A stretch of 64,000 nucleotides of DNA from NCBI RefSeq assembly GCF_019097595.1, contig NC_080715.1, forward strand, positions 30,339,355-30,403,354, in the 5' to 3' direction. The notes under the pieces were generated by a model. That model was not told the DNA's origin, did not search any database, and saw only the letters and a list, made by a program, of their open reading frames with translations. Source of the stretch: Hemibagrus wyckioides. Lineage: Eukaryota; Chordata; Actinopteri; Siluriformes; Bagridae. A program made the position numbers and the translations under genes. The first letter of the stretch is position 1. Each line of letters begins with the position of its first letter. Of the stretch, positions 45,801-58,735 are shown in pieces.

Positions 45801-47809
45801 ATTGATGTGCACAATGGTTGGGATTAAAATATATTTTCTCACTTAACCTCCTTTATTTCATCCTTTCTTTGGATAGCAGTCTTATCAGTCAGTTCCTATT
45901 TTAATTAATTTAGTTAAATTAAATATAATTTTTGTGTTTTTGCACTCCAACTAAAACTTAGTAGAAGCTTATTTACATCTCTCTTTTTTCCCCCTGTGCT
46001 ACCATTGAGCTTGTTTAAAGGTTTGTATGTGGTCTTGTAAAAAGTGAAGATAATGCTGGGGAACAGAGTTTGCCATAAAACATTAAACATCATTCTTAAC
46101 AGCTGGTGGCAGACATTGAGGGCTTTCTAGAAAATAGAGTAAATATGTTGATTTTCATGATTTGAAGCATTTTTGTGACTAATGCATTTACACCCTCATT
46201 CATACTCTGTATCTGCATTGAGAATTTAAATATCACAAATATCTGGCATTCAGTCTAGTGTAAGTCCAGTATGTGAAAAGTAAGAAATTGGTTATTGTTG
46301 CAGGAGAGAATATGACTTTAGAAGTAAAATGTGAAGAACCTTCATTAAAGTTGCTTCAGGTTAGATTTGTGGAAAGAAATGGTCTGAAATTGTTAAAGGA
46401 GTGGAGCTGAATAAGGTTTTTTTTTAACTCATTAAGCTCCTCACTATTTCGAACCATAGAGTACTCAAAGATCAACCATTATAGCATTGTTGCTTTAACT
46501 AGAGCTAGCATATTATCTAAAGTTAAATTTAGCAAGGACTGTCATGACATTAAGTTGTTTAATGGATTAAAAGGCAAGTTACAACTCTATAAATGTGCAC
46601 CTTCTTATAATGATTGAGAGGCATAAAGGTGTTTTGGGGGTGTGTCTTTAAATTGATAGACAAGAGGTCAATCCAAATATTAACAAACAACAAACATCCT
46701 GTTTTTTGTTTCAACTATGTCATCTTCTGAACTGGTTTAAACTACTTAAAAAATAATTTCTACATACTTTTCCACATGATTTGTACTAAAAAATGTAACC
46801 CTTGTTGCTTATAAGTTCTTGAAGATGGCAATGTTACAAATGGCAGGACTGCAATTTGGCAACTGAATTTTAAAAAAAAAAGTAATAAAAAAGCTTTAAA
46901 GATTGTAAGTCAGGTCTTTAAAGAAAAAGACAAACCATGATTGGAAGAGTCAGAACTCCATTTAAATGCACGTTAGTACTCACCTTAGTGCTCAACTCCA
47001 AGGACTAATGGGTATTATGATGGTCCATCAAAAGATGGAAGGCCTGTTTTTACTAGCTTTAAAATCAATAAGTGTTTGCATGTGAATCAATTTCAAAAGT
47101 GGTTTCGGCTCATCAGAACATTTATTCAAGTGAAAGCATCTATGAAGGAATTTTACTCTCAATGCATTTCAGTTCAGGTTAAATAAATACCACTAGGCTT
47201 TTGCCTATGGAAATTCCAATTGAATTACTTTTTCAGCAAAGCCAATCAAGGCAGGAGAAATCAAGCCCATACAAGTCCTGATATTCATAATACTGGGCTC
47301 CTAACATCCAAAATGCCAGGTTCAGGTATATACATACTTGGCCTGTGCTACAGTAAACTTCAGCAATATATGTAAGAATATATCTGTCTAATCAATTGAT
47401 TGATGAATCTCATTGCAGGGCTTTAGATACTCAATTAACATTAACAATGGTTGTCAATTTAAAAAAGCAATATGACATTACTCAAAGTATTTAAGCAAAT
47501 TAAAATACAACAGATACTCATCCAAACATATTGTTTGACCTCTCGGATCACATCATGAACAGATTAATAAGAAAATTTCAATACAATATAAGCAATAGCA
47601 ATACAATTACAATTAGCAATACAAAACTAGGATAATCATGAACCATACCTGCATGAAATAGGCATGCAGCATTAAAATCTGTGCATTTGGTCTTCAGAAA
47701 TTCTATCACCTGTACAAATTGAAGACCAATAAATTAACTGGATGGAAACAACACTTTTCCTGGAGCACACTAACATACTAGCACGGTTGTTCTCGATAAT
47801 AAACTCTTA
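42834..47809. other. About 5 kb of unassigned DNA
   Basis: I recognise no element, exon or RNA gene here. 43050-45100 has a more coding-like texture (more balanced composition, several adjacent 80-126-codon frames such as 43215-43526, 43527-43790 and 45227-45607), but none resembles a family I know. It may be a decayed retroelement or ordinary spacer. From 45700 onward it is AT-rich and unremarkable. Confidence 0.45.
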
Positions 47810-47940
47810 AATCTTTTTCATCCATGCATTAAAAGCTGTCTAACCCATGGGCTTCCATGGATTGGACTTGGTTGTCCAGCATATCCTACAGATGCTCGAT
47901 TGGATTGAGATCTGGGGAATTTGAAGGCTACGTCAACACC
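47810..47940 (-). pseudogene. Tc1-type transposase fragment (NPIEHLW region)
   Basis: The plus strand reads GTCCAGCATATCCTACAGAT, GCTCGATTGGATTGAGATCT, GGGGAATTTGAAGGC. Its complement is a decayed coding sequence for [20 protein letters not shown]-type residues, with frameshifts. Only this short piece survives, cut off by the (TA)n tract shortly after. Confidence 0.65.
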
Positions 47941-47962
47941 TAAAACTTATACAGGACTTATA

Positions 47963-47964
<2 letters not shown>

Positions 47965-48044
<80 letters not shown>
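47965..48044. repeat. (TA)n microsatellite
   Basis: About 40 uninterrupted TA units. The IYIYIY segment of the 47921-48280 frame is this repeat. Confidence 0.97.
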
Positions 48045-48046
<2 letters not shown>

Positions 48047-50534
48047 ACACTATATAAGCAAATTAGCACCACTAACCTTTTACCTCTCCTCAGCATGCTC
48101 AAACACGGCCTGAGGATGCAGCGTATAATATTAACATCCGCTACATATGCAGGTTCTTATTCATCTGCCAGCTTCACTAGCATGAGAGGTACGTCTCAGG
48201 ACCAGAGGAACCTCAAGAAACCAGGTCACATACTAGACACAAAAATCAGAACTAGCTATTACAACCGCCCAAAATTTTAACCCAAAACAAATGTAATATT
48301 TTTGGTGTTTTGAATCGACTGTGAGTTTAATATAATTAATCAGATAAAAATACTGAAAGACCCCCTTCATTGTACAAGCTGGTATCACCCAACTACTTCC
48401 TCACAGCACTGCACTTGATTATTGCCTTTTGACTGGGAGGGTACAGCTAGCTTTGAAGATGAAGAGAAGTGTGAAGCTTTGAAGGATTGACACAACCAGT
48501 GTGAACATCCTCAAATCGATGCTAGGAGACACCCCCTACACTTCCATTCTTTTACTTAGTTCCCAACTTGTTTCCAGCATTTTCCATCCATTGAATGGAT
48601 GGATGGATGGATAGATAGAAAGGTTAATTGTGTTGTATTTTTATATTTTTTCTTAGTTCCCTTCATGTTAAAGAGAAAAACATGCCCATATACAGCAATC
48701 TTCAATGTGAATAAAGCCTCAGTGTGTAATAGTTCTTAATTTTCTGAGAATCTTTGACTGATGTGATGTGATTTATTGATAAAAAATTCTCGAAATGATC
48801 TTGAATCATAGGTTAAATCATATACACATTTAGAGCTAACCCATACAAGCATATTGTTATACATTGAGGTTTGCCATGAGCAATAAAAGTAACCTCACCA
48901 ATGGGTCATTAAATAATTCAGCTACCTTTTTATTTTTTTGCATAACACCTCAGCTGAATTTCATCCAAATTTCCTAGCTATTCTGTCTGTATATACGATA
49001 ACCGCAAGGTCAGGAATAATAGTTCTACAAGCAGACATGGTGAGAGCCAGTGGCAGAGGCCATGTGTCAGGAGTGACCTTAAGGGTAAGAAAGCATTTGA
49101 ATATCCTGTCACTGGCAAGTGAAAAAGTGAGATGATGAGGATGTTAAGAATTTGGAAAACACACCAGGCACAGGCACCCAAGCTTCACCTTGGTAATGGT
49201 TCGAAAATTCATATACAGTACAGCATCAGACCTGGGCATGTGTGTCATGAAATGTTATATTATTTCACACAGTTTTGTTGCAGATGATTTGCCGGTTTTA
49301 TAACCATGGTGCTTGAGTATTCAGCTGTCTGGTGCATAAAAGGAAATTTATCATTTGAATATACTAGTGAAGAAGGAAACAATAAAACAATATTTGTGTT
49401 TTTACAAATATTGTTTTAAAAACTCATTTGAGTTTCCACTTAACTTGATCACAAGCTCAGGTTGTTGGTTTTATTTTGATACAGAAACTTTAATTAACCT
49501 TAACTAAATCAGCCATGCTTCAAGCATTGTCCTTTCTCAACCAGATATCATGTAAAACATGTATTCTAATAAGCAATAGTGATTTTATTTTCTGACTTTC
49601 TGAGACTGTGTTGCATGCATTCTCCTGATATTGAATACTTAATAAGACAGCAGCAAGCTCAAAGCTCAAATGTCACCATGCAAAAGCAAGCTCGTCGATA
49701 TTTCCATCCTGACCTTTAACAGTGTTTACCTACACAGAACAGAAATGGAAAGCTAATCTAATAGCTTACAAAAGGGATGATAAAAGGGAATGAACAGACG
49801 ACTTAGTGTTAGTCACCCACAGACTGGACGGGGCATTAGGTGATTGAGGGGAGTGAAAGGGTGCAGTGATCAAAGTAATCATGATAATATGATTGATGGA
49901 TTAACAAACAGTGCAATCCACTCTGAAGGTATTAAAAAGCAAGGTCACGTCTTTTGTTTTTGCTATACACTGAAGACATTTGGATCTGAGGTTAGCCCAC
50001 TAACCACACTGTGGCTAAAATGCCACTAGGGTGGTTGATTTTTTTCCTCAGACATACCACATACTGTTCATTACTTGGTCTACTAAATTAACTGCACTTC
50101 TATTAATTGGATTGGATTTCCTTCATTGGGTTGGGCATCCCTCATAGTACAGTATAGTGGCATGCTAGTCAAAATACTCTTGTTGAACTTGGACTTGTAC
50201 TCATGCAGCCAATTTCTGAAAATCTTGGAAACTTAAGCTGACCATCTACAGTATGTGCTCAACAGCCTTCATTTACAGTTTACTATAGTTTCTAGTTTTT
50301 CAATAGTTTATAGGCTTTCCAGTTACCATCTCTAACATGACATGCCATGACTGTGTGCCAACGACGATGTCAATATATTTTACATGGCTGGCAGACTTAG
50401 ACCCTTGTTCAGAGTCAAATCTAGCTCAAGCCACAGACTCTAAACAACATGCTAGATACGACTAGCCACATTCAGCTTCCATTTAACGTTCAGTGGTCAA
50501 ACATGACTCATTTAATATCTTGGATTATCATGGG
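48045..50534. other. Unique non-coding DNA
   Basis: No family recognised. A short GGAT run lies at 48594-48618. Confidence 0.5.
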
Positions 50535-50650
50535 AATGTTGTATTTTAGTGGTTAAGGTGCTAGACTACTGATTGGAAGGTTGTGAGTTTGAATTTGGTT
50601 TGGTTGCTGTGGAAAAGGGTGTCTGCTAAATGCTGTAAATGTTATGTTAA
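50535..50650 (+). mobile_element. tRNA-derived SINE, family S2, 5' part
   Basis: TTAGTGGTTAAGGTGCTAGA, CTACTGATTGGAAGGTTGTG and AGTTTGAATTTGG form the tRNA-like head with decayed A and B boxes. GTGTCTGCTAAATGCTGTAA follows, the short body of this subtype. Confidence 0.75.
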
Positions 50651-52544
50651 ATTGAGGAGCCAAGCAAGAGCTTAGACTGTACAATCCAAAGGCCTTTTCA
50701 GCAGAACCCCTCCTTACTGTACACATAAACAGATGCAAGGCATCTGGGAGATTAATTTACATTGATAAGTACCTAAAATGTTTAAATAAGGTTTTGGATC
50801 AGTCATTTCCAGTTTGCAGGTATTATGCACAAACTAACCCCATCCAAATCCAATTTAAAGATGCGGTTGTGCTCATTAGTGCAATTCAATCCACAACACC
50901 AATGCCTTATTTGATATTACACTCATGGTTGCAATATGCAGGGATTTTCTTGATATTGCCAGCAATTGCATGATAAAAGAGGTGGAGTGTTAGATACTCT
51001 GGCAAATAAGCTTGCCTCACTTGTGCTGGTGGCCAGATGACTCTGGGGGTGACCTTACAGAGTTTCCAGTCCAAGGTCATATCCCCCAACTTTGTAAATC
51101 AGTTGACTGACCTTGCAGCCTTCAGTGTGGGCGAGCCTGCAGAGAATTTCTTGCTGTATCTGGTACGTGCCCTAATTTATTATTTAGACCAGGCAGTGGC
51201 CATCCGAATCTCAGACCAATCATCCATCTGCTACATAGCACAGGACAGTTCAAATAAAACAATATCATAATAACATACTGTGAATTTTGTAACCAGACTA
51301 ATTCAAATTTAGCCCATCTTGATCTCATTAATGACCAGCCTTGTCCTGACAAGGCTGGAACAAACACTTGCTACATCATTATTTATTGAACAAATTATAT
51401 CTCACCATCCTTTATTTACCACTTGGATTTTCTGTGGTGTTACTGCTCTGAGCAAATCTACATTAAAAAAAAAGAATAAATAAATAATAAAAATACTAGG
51501 ATGACTGGACTTATCTGAGGCAAAATGTCAAAAGTAACACTAAAGTAACAAGTTTTGCAATTCCTATAAACCTAGGAAACAATTTCTATAAGTTAATCAT
51601 TCTGGAATGAGAAATTATTCTGGTAAGTGTTAAGAAGTATTCCATAGTACTGGCATATTTCTATATTGGCTTTTCAATACAGCACTATTGGCATCACAGA
51701 AGCCTGTAATATGCAAATGAATACCCTGATGGATCACAATCTTCCCCCACATTAATCCTGACCTGTCTTTAAAAGGTTCAAGGCATATCATAATCACCAT
51801 AAAAAACTCTCCATACCAAATTCTGTATTCATGCACAATGTTTTCATTCAGTTGTAAAACGCTGCCAAGTCTCTGTTGCTTAATTTTCTATTCAGCTTTC
51901 CTGCAGCTGAACATCTCTCTTTCCTCCCCCATGGTTTTCTGCTCATTAAGCAAACACCAGGATCCCTATCAGCTGCCATTCAGATTTGTCCTGGATAAAG
52001 CTTTTGTTTTTCAGTAGTACAACTCCAGCTCACCACAGCCAGCGACATTTCATCACGCATCTTAATTAGAGGAAATGTCACGCTGTGAATGAAAGTGAAG
52101 TCTGTTGAGGAATCCGTTTAAGGCTGTTCCAACATATTGGAAATCACAGATGATACTGATAAGTATCTGGTTTGAAAGCCTACTTTTTTATTTTTAATTT
52201 TTATTAGCACTAAAATTGCAAAATGTTAGTTTTAACGACAGAAAACGTGCATTAATAATAGATTATGTAGAACAAGATCATAGAACATTATAATATGGTC
52301 AATATAAAATATCTTAAAGCTTTTATTAGAGTGATATTGTGCTAAATTAAAAAAAATGGCATGTTAGGATGCATTTCTATAGAACAAACTGTAATGTTAT
52401 TTTGGGGCATTAGTCTGAAAGGTAGGGCTAGGTGTCTTATAGATATATTGCATTAAAGAGTCCTCATTGTCTGAAATCAAGGAAAGGGGCCAATAATGTT
52501 ACATTTGTCTCTGAATTGATATCAGAGTAGAATTTCTGGTGTTT
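50651..52544. other. Unique DNA with a possible conserved block
   Basis: 51840-52110 is GC-balanced and repeat-free (GCATCTTAATTAGAGGAAAT, TGCTCATTAAGCAAACACC) and could be an enhancer-like element. The rest is ordinary AT-rich sequence. Confidence 0.35.
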
Positions 52545-52580
52545 CATTATTATTATTACCGTTATTATTATTATTATTAT

Positions 52581-52612
<32 letters not shown>

Positions 52613-52661
52613 TTTAATTAATTAATTAATTAATTAATTAATTAATTAATTAATTAATTAA
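52545..52661. repeat. Compound (ATT)n(TAG)n(TTAA)n microsatellite
   Basis: Three different motifs abut: ATT to about 52580, TAG to about 52611, then about 12 units of the tetranucleotide ATTA to 52661. Confidence 0.95.
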
Positions 52662-54385
52662 ATGGTAAGAAACAAAACATTTTCAGACAGTCTGATTTGA
52701 GTATACTTCACACTTAAAATACCTAAGTAATCATACTTCATTAGTATCATTTCAGGATATTTATACATTTTTCCTTAATAATTTTATTGACATTGAATAC
52801 ATTTACCTGTCCAAATGTACTTTTTTACATTATTTTACAAGACCGTAAAAAATCTCATGAAAAAGGTCTCATCTTCTCTTGCATGTTGTATTTATATTTA
52901 AATATACAGCATACAATTAAATTCATCAACGTAGAAAGAAATCAAGAAGTATAGAATCATCTGAACCAGTCTGATCATCTGCTGTGATCTTCCCATGTAG
53001 CCACCTGCATCTGAGATGGATTAGCCACAAAAATGATGCCCCTGGTCCTCCCTCAGAATATTTTATTAAAAATATTGTTAATTAATATTGTAAAATTGAA
53101 TTTTATTCATTAAAATTCATTTATACTTATTTTAAGTAAGCTTGTTTTGTTTTGTTCTGCTAATGCCGGGTTAACTAGCATCGTTTCACACAATTGGCTG
53201 GAGAACAAGTCACATTTTAGCTAATTGGCTCAAATTTGTCAGTTTATTTCCTCATGAGCACTTTAATTTCTGTATGAGAGGGACTGGAGGTAAGGGCAGG
53301 TTCCTGCACCTCACCTCAAGGCTAGTTTCTATTAAGTGCAGTTTCAGTGCATTGTTCAAAATGTATTCTCACATGGAAACATCATTATTAGCAAATGTTC
53401 CCAAATACTTCTCCAGTACATTCTTGATTGGAGTTTGAAATTTTGTCCACTCTTAAACATTATCACTGTTAATTTGCAATCTTTTGTTAATGTAAATAGA
53501 AAGAAACTGCACTTATGTTTTGTGTGGATGCTAAACAGCAGGGGAATATTTTGTAGCAGAATTGATTGCACTCATGACGTTAAGCTTGAATGATTTAATT
53601 AGGATATTTAAGGATCATTTTTATAAGTGTTTACTCATACTCGTAAAAATAACCACATCAGATACGAGGTGATAATATGTGGCATGCACAAAGTGACAGC
53701 GATCTGGACAGCGTGTTTCATCGTTAATGCTGGCAACTGAAGCAAAGCAGACTGCAAACTGTGCTCTGTGAAAATAGCAAGAGAAGAAAAAAACTACAGC
53801 ATCTTTCTACAACACAAGTAAACAGATAAAATCTGTATACCATTTAAAAACTTTAATAGAGAAGGCACGGATGGGTGACCTGAGTACACAGAGAGTCAGT
53901 GAGTGTGGTCATTAAAAATGAGTGCACAGATCTGTAAACTGCACTCACTAAATATGTCTTAGCAGGTGTGCTGGGTGTTAATTAATGGGCTAGTCTCCTT
54001 AAAAATCAATACATGTTATGACTTTTTGGACTCATTTCCATTTAACACGTGATTTAAAGAGGACTGATTTGGATTTGATTGCAGATTTGATCTCCATCTG
54101 AGCTAGTATCTTTCAGCCCATGCTTTATACAGTATGTGTTACAGACTCAGATGATTGTTGTTACTTATTTACTCTATCATCTTTTTCCAGCTTGACAAAG
54201 AAGACATTAAACATAGATAGACAAAGAACAAATGATCTAATCAAATTCACAAAAACACCTTTCTTGTAATTTTGCATACATTTTTGTATATATAGAATAT
54301 TTCATTTATATTTCATTTATATTTGTAATCTAAAGCAGTCTCTGGCAAAAGAATTTCCTTTGGTATTAATAAAGTTCTATCTAAT
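52662..54385. other. Unique DNA with a possible conserved block
   Basis: 53870-54130 is repeat-free and carries GTGTTAATTAATGGGCTAGT and TCATTTCCATTTAACACGTG. No coding evidence was found elsewhere. Confidence 0.35.
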
Positions 54386-54386
54386 C

Positions 54387-54468
<82 letters not shown>
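54386..54468. repeat. (TTA)n microsatellite
   Basis: About 27 uninterrupted units. Confidence 0.97.
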
Positions 54469-54619
54469 CAGTAAGCCCTCAGGATAATTTTCTATATTGT
54501 ATTGCTCAGGCCTGACACACTACAGCTCACAAACATGTCAAGAGACAATCCTAGGTGAAATTAAGGACAAAGCTATTAGCGGTAGTGCATTAGCATGCAC
54601 ATGTGTGCTTTTCATGACC

Positions 54620-54858
54620 GCTGTGTTGTTGTTGTTCTTCGGCTGCTCCCTGTTTGGGGTCACCACGGTGGATGATCCGATCCACATATTTTGATTTGGC
54701 ACAGGTTTTACACCGGATGCCCTTCCTGAAACAACCCTCCCATTTTATCCAGACCTGGGAGAATTAACCCCTCAGTGGCTGAGTTGGTTCCCTGCCTGGG
54801 AAGCAAGCCTTTGCCACAGCGGTGAGAGCGAGGAATCCTGCCGCTGGACCACCTGGGT
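54620..54858 (-). mobile_element. Full-length tRNA-Glu-like SINE (family S1) with target-site duplication
   Basis: On the minus strand the head CCCAGGTGGTCCAGCGGCAG, GATTCCTCGCTCTCACCGC, TGTGGCAAAGGCTTGCTTCC follows tRNA-Glu, including the D arm, the CTCTCACC anticodon stretch (anticodon CTC) and a decayed T-arm B box. The body follows: GGGAGGGTTGTTTCAGGAAG, GGCATCCGGTGTAAAACCTG, TGCCAAATCAAAATATG, GGTGACCCCAAACAGGGAGC, AGCCGAAGAACAACAACAAC as the tail. CTTTTCATGACC flanks it exactly at 54608-54619 and 54859-54870. The perfect 12-bp duplication makes this one of the younger insertions in the window. It carries no coding capacity and would depend on a partner LINE. Confidence 0.88.
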
Positions 54859-54870
54859 CTTTTCATGACC

Positions 54871-55359
54871 ACAAGGTAAACTGGGAAAAATGATTGTTTA
54901 ATGCCGCATTGGTTACTTATTTTGGTATTGGTATTGTTATAAGTTATTGACAAAAACAACAACAACAAAAAAAATTGATGCAGCCCTAACAATAACTCTA
55001 AACCTGTCTGGACTTTTCAAACATTTTTACACTGTTCTTCAGAGTCCTTCAGAGCTACTGTGTGCCACTAATAACCCATAGTCATTATTATTGGAAAATC
55101 ATTGGAAAAGCTACGAGTGCTAAGCCAAAGTTAACTACTTCTAATGGTTTAATTCGTCCTACTTCATACTCCAATACCTGTTGAGTTACACTTACATTAT
55201 AAATGCAGCAAGAATTTAGTCACTCACCAGTACAGACTGATTATGGTAGAACCAACAGTGATTTCTTTAAAATTACATTTACGTGAACTGAATTATCAAA
55301 TATCTCACTGTAATACTGTGCTCTTTTTCTTTCTTTCTTTTTTTTTTTTAGTGCAAACC
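54871..55359. other. Unique non-coding DNA
   Basis: Nothing recognised. Confidence 0.5.
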
Positions 55360-56125
55360 GTTACTGGTGGACAGGCATGATCTCCATATAAAAAAAAAGA
55401 GAGAAAATATATGGAATCTTTCCGGAAGTGTTTGGCCTAATTAATGGCTCATCCAGGAAGTCAGAAACGAGCCCTAAGGAAGATCTAAAGAACTGCAGGC
55501 CTCAGCGTTCATGATTCCACTATTAAAAAAAAAGACTACAGGAGAACTGTGAATTAATCTGACCTCAATTTAAATGAATTCAATTTTAATTGTATAGCGC
55601 TTTTAACAATGAACATTGTCTCAGAGCAGCTTTATTGGAATATTATACCCCATTATAGGGATATAAATGCTTATTTTCCATTTGCCAAAAGAAAACAAGT
55701 TTAATGACCCCCAAGCCTTTGAGATAGTGTTCTGTGGACAGAGGAGTAGAAAGTGGATCTTTTTAGAAGACATACCATAGCATTCCACAAGCAAAACATT
55801 ATACCAGCAGTGAAACATGGTGGTGGTAGTATGATGGTGGGGGGATGCTTCGCAGATTCAGGCACTTGCAATAAATGACAGAACCGTGAATTCTGCTCTC
55901 TGCCAGAGACTTCCGAAGAATAAAATCTAGGTCTGTGATCAGAAGCTTAAGCACGATTGAGTCTATACAGCAAGACGAGGATCTGAAATACAACAAGTCC
56001 ACCTCAAAAGAAATGTCCTACTTGATAACCCTCCCATGTGGATGAATTAAAGCAATGCTGAAGAAAAAGTGGGCCAGAATTCTGATCTCTTGATCTTGAA
56101 GTACTACAGCAGTCCATGGGTGTAA
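55360..56125 (+). pseudogene. Tc1-type transposase relic carrying a repeat B insertion
   Basis: Landmarks in order: AAGATCTAAAGAACTGCAGG, CCTCAGCGTTCATGATTCCA (LKTAGLSVHDSTI-like); then about 90 bp of repeat B (55556-55645); VLWTEE and, after a stop, KVDLF (55728-55764), where the first catalytic Asp of W(S/T)DE reads Glu; VKHGGGSMMVGGCFADSGT (55812-55868, given as a landmark); AACCGTGAATTCTGCTCTCT; ACAAGTCCACCTCAAAAGAA; CCCATGTGGATGAATTAAAG; GTGGGCCAGAATTC. The DNDPKHT and SPDLNPIE blocks are lost. Not functional. Confidence 0.78.
55556..55645 (+). repeat. Repeat B head inserted in a Tc1 relic
   Basis: TTAATTGTATAGCGCTTTTA, ACAATGAACATTGTCTCAGA and GCAGCTTTATTGGAATATT form the 5'-side block of repeat B in good condition. 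Confidence 0.75.
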
Positions 56126-58229
56126 CAGTGCAGCCGTCCTGAGTAGTACCAAGTGTTCTTGATGGAACAAAATGAAACAGCAGAGATGTATAATTTAGCG
56201 ACTGCTTTGGCGACCCCAGAGACTCAGGTGCTCTCTTTCTGAAATGTGCAAACTTGGAGTTTAAGTTTTACAACTTGCAGAGACATGTGCAGTGGCACAC
56301 TAGAGTATTTTTGAACATGTTCACAAGGCTCAGCTTTACTACAAGACTATGTGACAGACTTGCAATAGTGGAAATCTTGAATTCCTCTCAGGAAAGTTCT
56401 TAATTTAAAAAGAATGTTTAACTTGAGGAATAACTTTGTCAGTAACTTTCGGTTAGACATGAATCCACAACAATAAAAAAGATATGGCCCTGCCTTTTTA
56501 AGGACCTCTGTACTGTACTGTATTGGTGAATTTTGTGCACAGGATAATAGTTGGACACTTGGGTGCCACTTGCCACAGACAATATTTGTTAAACTGGAAA
56601 CTCTTTTATTCACTAGGGTATAACCTGAGCAGGTTACTTAATAATTCCCATACCCTATACTGCTAATTTGGTGTAAACTCCAGAAACTAAACTCCAGACT
56701 TCTTTAGTCCACCTTTAAGACAGATTGAATGAACTCTTTCTCCCTTCGGAAAAGACTTTTTAGTGGATCCTTGGAACAACAACAACAACAAATCCAGATA
56801 TTAATAAAAGGACGAAAATTACTAAGAGAAAGAAATGCAGCAACAACAACAACAGGAATGATAAAATAGCTCACTGAAATTTATTCAAAATTGGCATGGA
56901 CATGAATAAGATCAATATCAGCAAGGATTATAGTAAAGAAAAGTGAAAAACATACAACAGTATTCCCATTATTTGGTGTGAAGGGTTTTCAGAAATTGTA
57001 AACCTCTTGTACGGCACAAAGTATGAAGCAGTCATACAGTAAAATGCAAGTTCGTATCAAAGGCTTGAGGAGAGTAAAAACGCTGGCTTACTCTAGTGTC
57101 CTAAATTCATATCATCAGCTAATGGCTGCCTCTGGAGTTTTGGCAGGGTTTTTTTTTAATATACAAATCTAAAACTGATTTATGAATTAGCCTAGGGAGT
57201 ACATTTCCTCCACATTCTTTCATTTAGGTCTAGAAATACATCTCTTATATCCAAGTGAATGAATGGATTGTTTAAAAAAAAAAAAAAAAGCAAAGAGAGA
57301 AAGAGAGGGAATGAGCAGTGCTCGGTAAGCTGAAAAAAAAAAGAGCTAGACCAAGGAGAAAGGCTAGTAAATATAGACTGAACTCTAGTGATTATATGTG
57401 CTCCAGAACTTTGCCATCATCTACTTCTTGGGTAATGACTCCTGAAACACAGCAGGTGCCACAACATTACTGCTCAACATGCCGGATATCAACGACACAC
57501 TGAGACACTCATTACCTGAGAAAAACTAAAATAAAATAAAATAAAAAAAAATTACTCCAATAAGTGTTTCCGTTTATAAAGTCTAACAGCTGGAAGCTCA
57601 TCATAACCATGCTGTGTAACCGTAGCAACAACCAGGTCTCACCCCAAAAAGTTGTACCAATTCTAATCAGCAAAAGCAACGTCTCGTTGTTAATGAAGAT
57701 GAAGAGCTACAATCTCTGACCATGTCTCATCGACACTAAATTTAGCTGCTGCTAATATCTTATGCAACTTCTCTCATTTGGATTTAGGATTGTGACACCA
57801 TGCTGGTATAATAGCACAATAGCACCCGAGGGATCCTGGTGGTAGATGATGGCTCACTTAAAAAAAAAAGGATGTAAGATAAAAATAAAAACCGCTATAT
57901 AATTTACATCATAGAAATGACAACAAATACAATTCCAACTAAAATAAACTTTAACATACTGTAGATAATCACAAGTTTATAAAATGACAAAATATGTTCA
58001 AATACAAGGTAAAGGAGTAACTAAACAACAGCTGTCTTAACAAAATGGCACAATAACTATAATTTCGATGGCTTGGAATCATGGACACAGGTGGTTGTTC
58101 CAAAATTGTGACTTCTGTTATTTCATGCCTTTTTTTTTAACTTCAATACAGACCCACAACACAGTGCCACAGAGAATGATGCATACAAAAGAAAATGTTC
58201 AGGAGTCCAACTGGACTTACCTGACTGTG
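56126..58229. other. Unique non-coding DNA
   Basis: No family recognised. Short CAA runs lie at 56779-56792 and 56840-56855. A-rich tracts are frequent at 57270-57345 and 57520-57560. Confidence 0.5.
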
Positions 58230-58369
58230 GTCAGACTTAAAGACTAAACTCTGTAGTAATCACTTTATCCTGGTTAGGCTCTTGGTAAAGCTGAAGAAAG
58301 ACTTGTTGCAAAGATATGATGCAAGTCACACACTCATTCACATCTAACAACAATTTAGAGCAGTCAGTT

Positions 58370-58432
58370 TGCATACTGATATGTCTTTGAGGTGTGGGAA
58401 GAAACCAGAGAACCCGGAGGAAACTCATGTTT
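58370..58432 (-). repeat. Fragment of repeat R3
   Basis: On the minus strand: ATGAGTTTCCTCCGGGTTCT, CTGGTTTCTTCCCACACCTC, AAAGACATATC. This is the GTTTCCTCCGGGTACTCCGG-type block of R3. Confidence 0.6.
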
Positions 58433-58460
58433 ATAATAACTGGTGCTAGTATTGACCCAG

Positions 58461-58722
58461 AGGTTATGAAAATAGCTTAGTGGTGAAGGTACTGAGCTAC
58501 TGATTGGAATGTTGTGTGTTCGAATCAAGTGGTGGATCAAGTGATTAAGGGTTTGGGTTGTTGATCAGAAGGTCAGGGATCAAGCCCCACTGTTGGCCAA
58601 TTGAGCAAAGCCTTAACCCTCTCTGCCATAGGGACACTGTATCATACTTGCATCTGTGCCTTGACCCTAAAGATCCACTGTGCTGTAATATATGTGTGGC
58701 GATAATAAAGACTTCATCTTCT
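58461..58722 (+). mobile_element. Two joined SINE S2 copies (truncated head, then a fuller copy)
   Basis: The first head (58461-58525): AATAGCTTAGTGGTGAAGGT, GAGCTACTGATTGGAATGTT, GTGTGTTCGAATCAAG. A second, more complete copy begins at about 58526: GGATCAAGTGATTAAGGG, GTTGTTGATCAGAAGGTCAG, GGATCAAGCCCCACTG, with the tail GATAATAAAGACTTCATCTT ending at about 58722. The arrangement is either two insertions or a recombinant. Confidence 0.75.
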
Positions 58723-58735
58723 TCATAAACATGTT

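Noticed and set aside
47921..48280. 119-codon frame with an IYIYIY stretch
   Set aside because: The core is the (TA)n microsatellite in translation, and the flanks show no family resemblance.
54795..54858. A functional tRNA-Glu gene on the minus strand
   Set aside because: The T arm and acceptor pairing are broken and a SINE body with a target duplication follows, so it is a SINE head.
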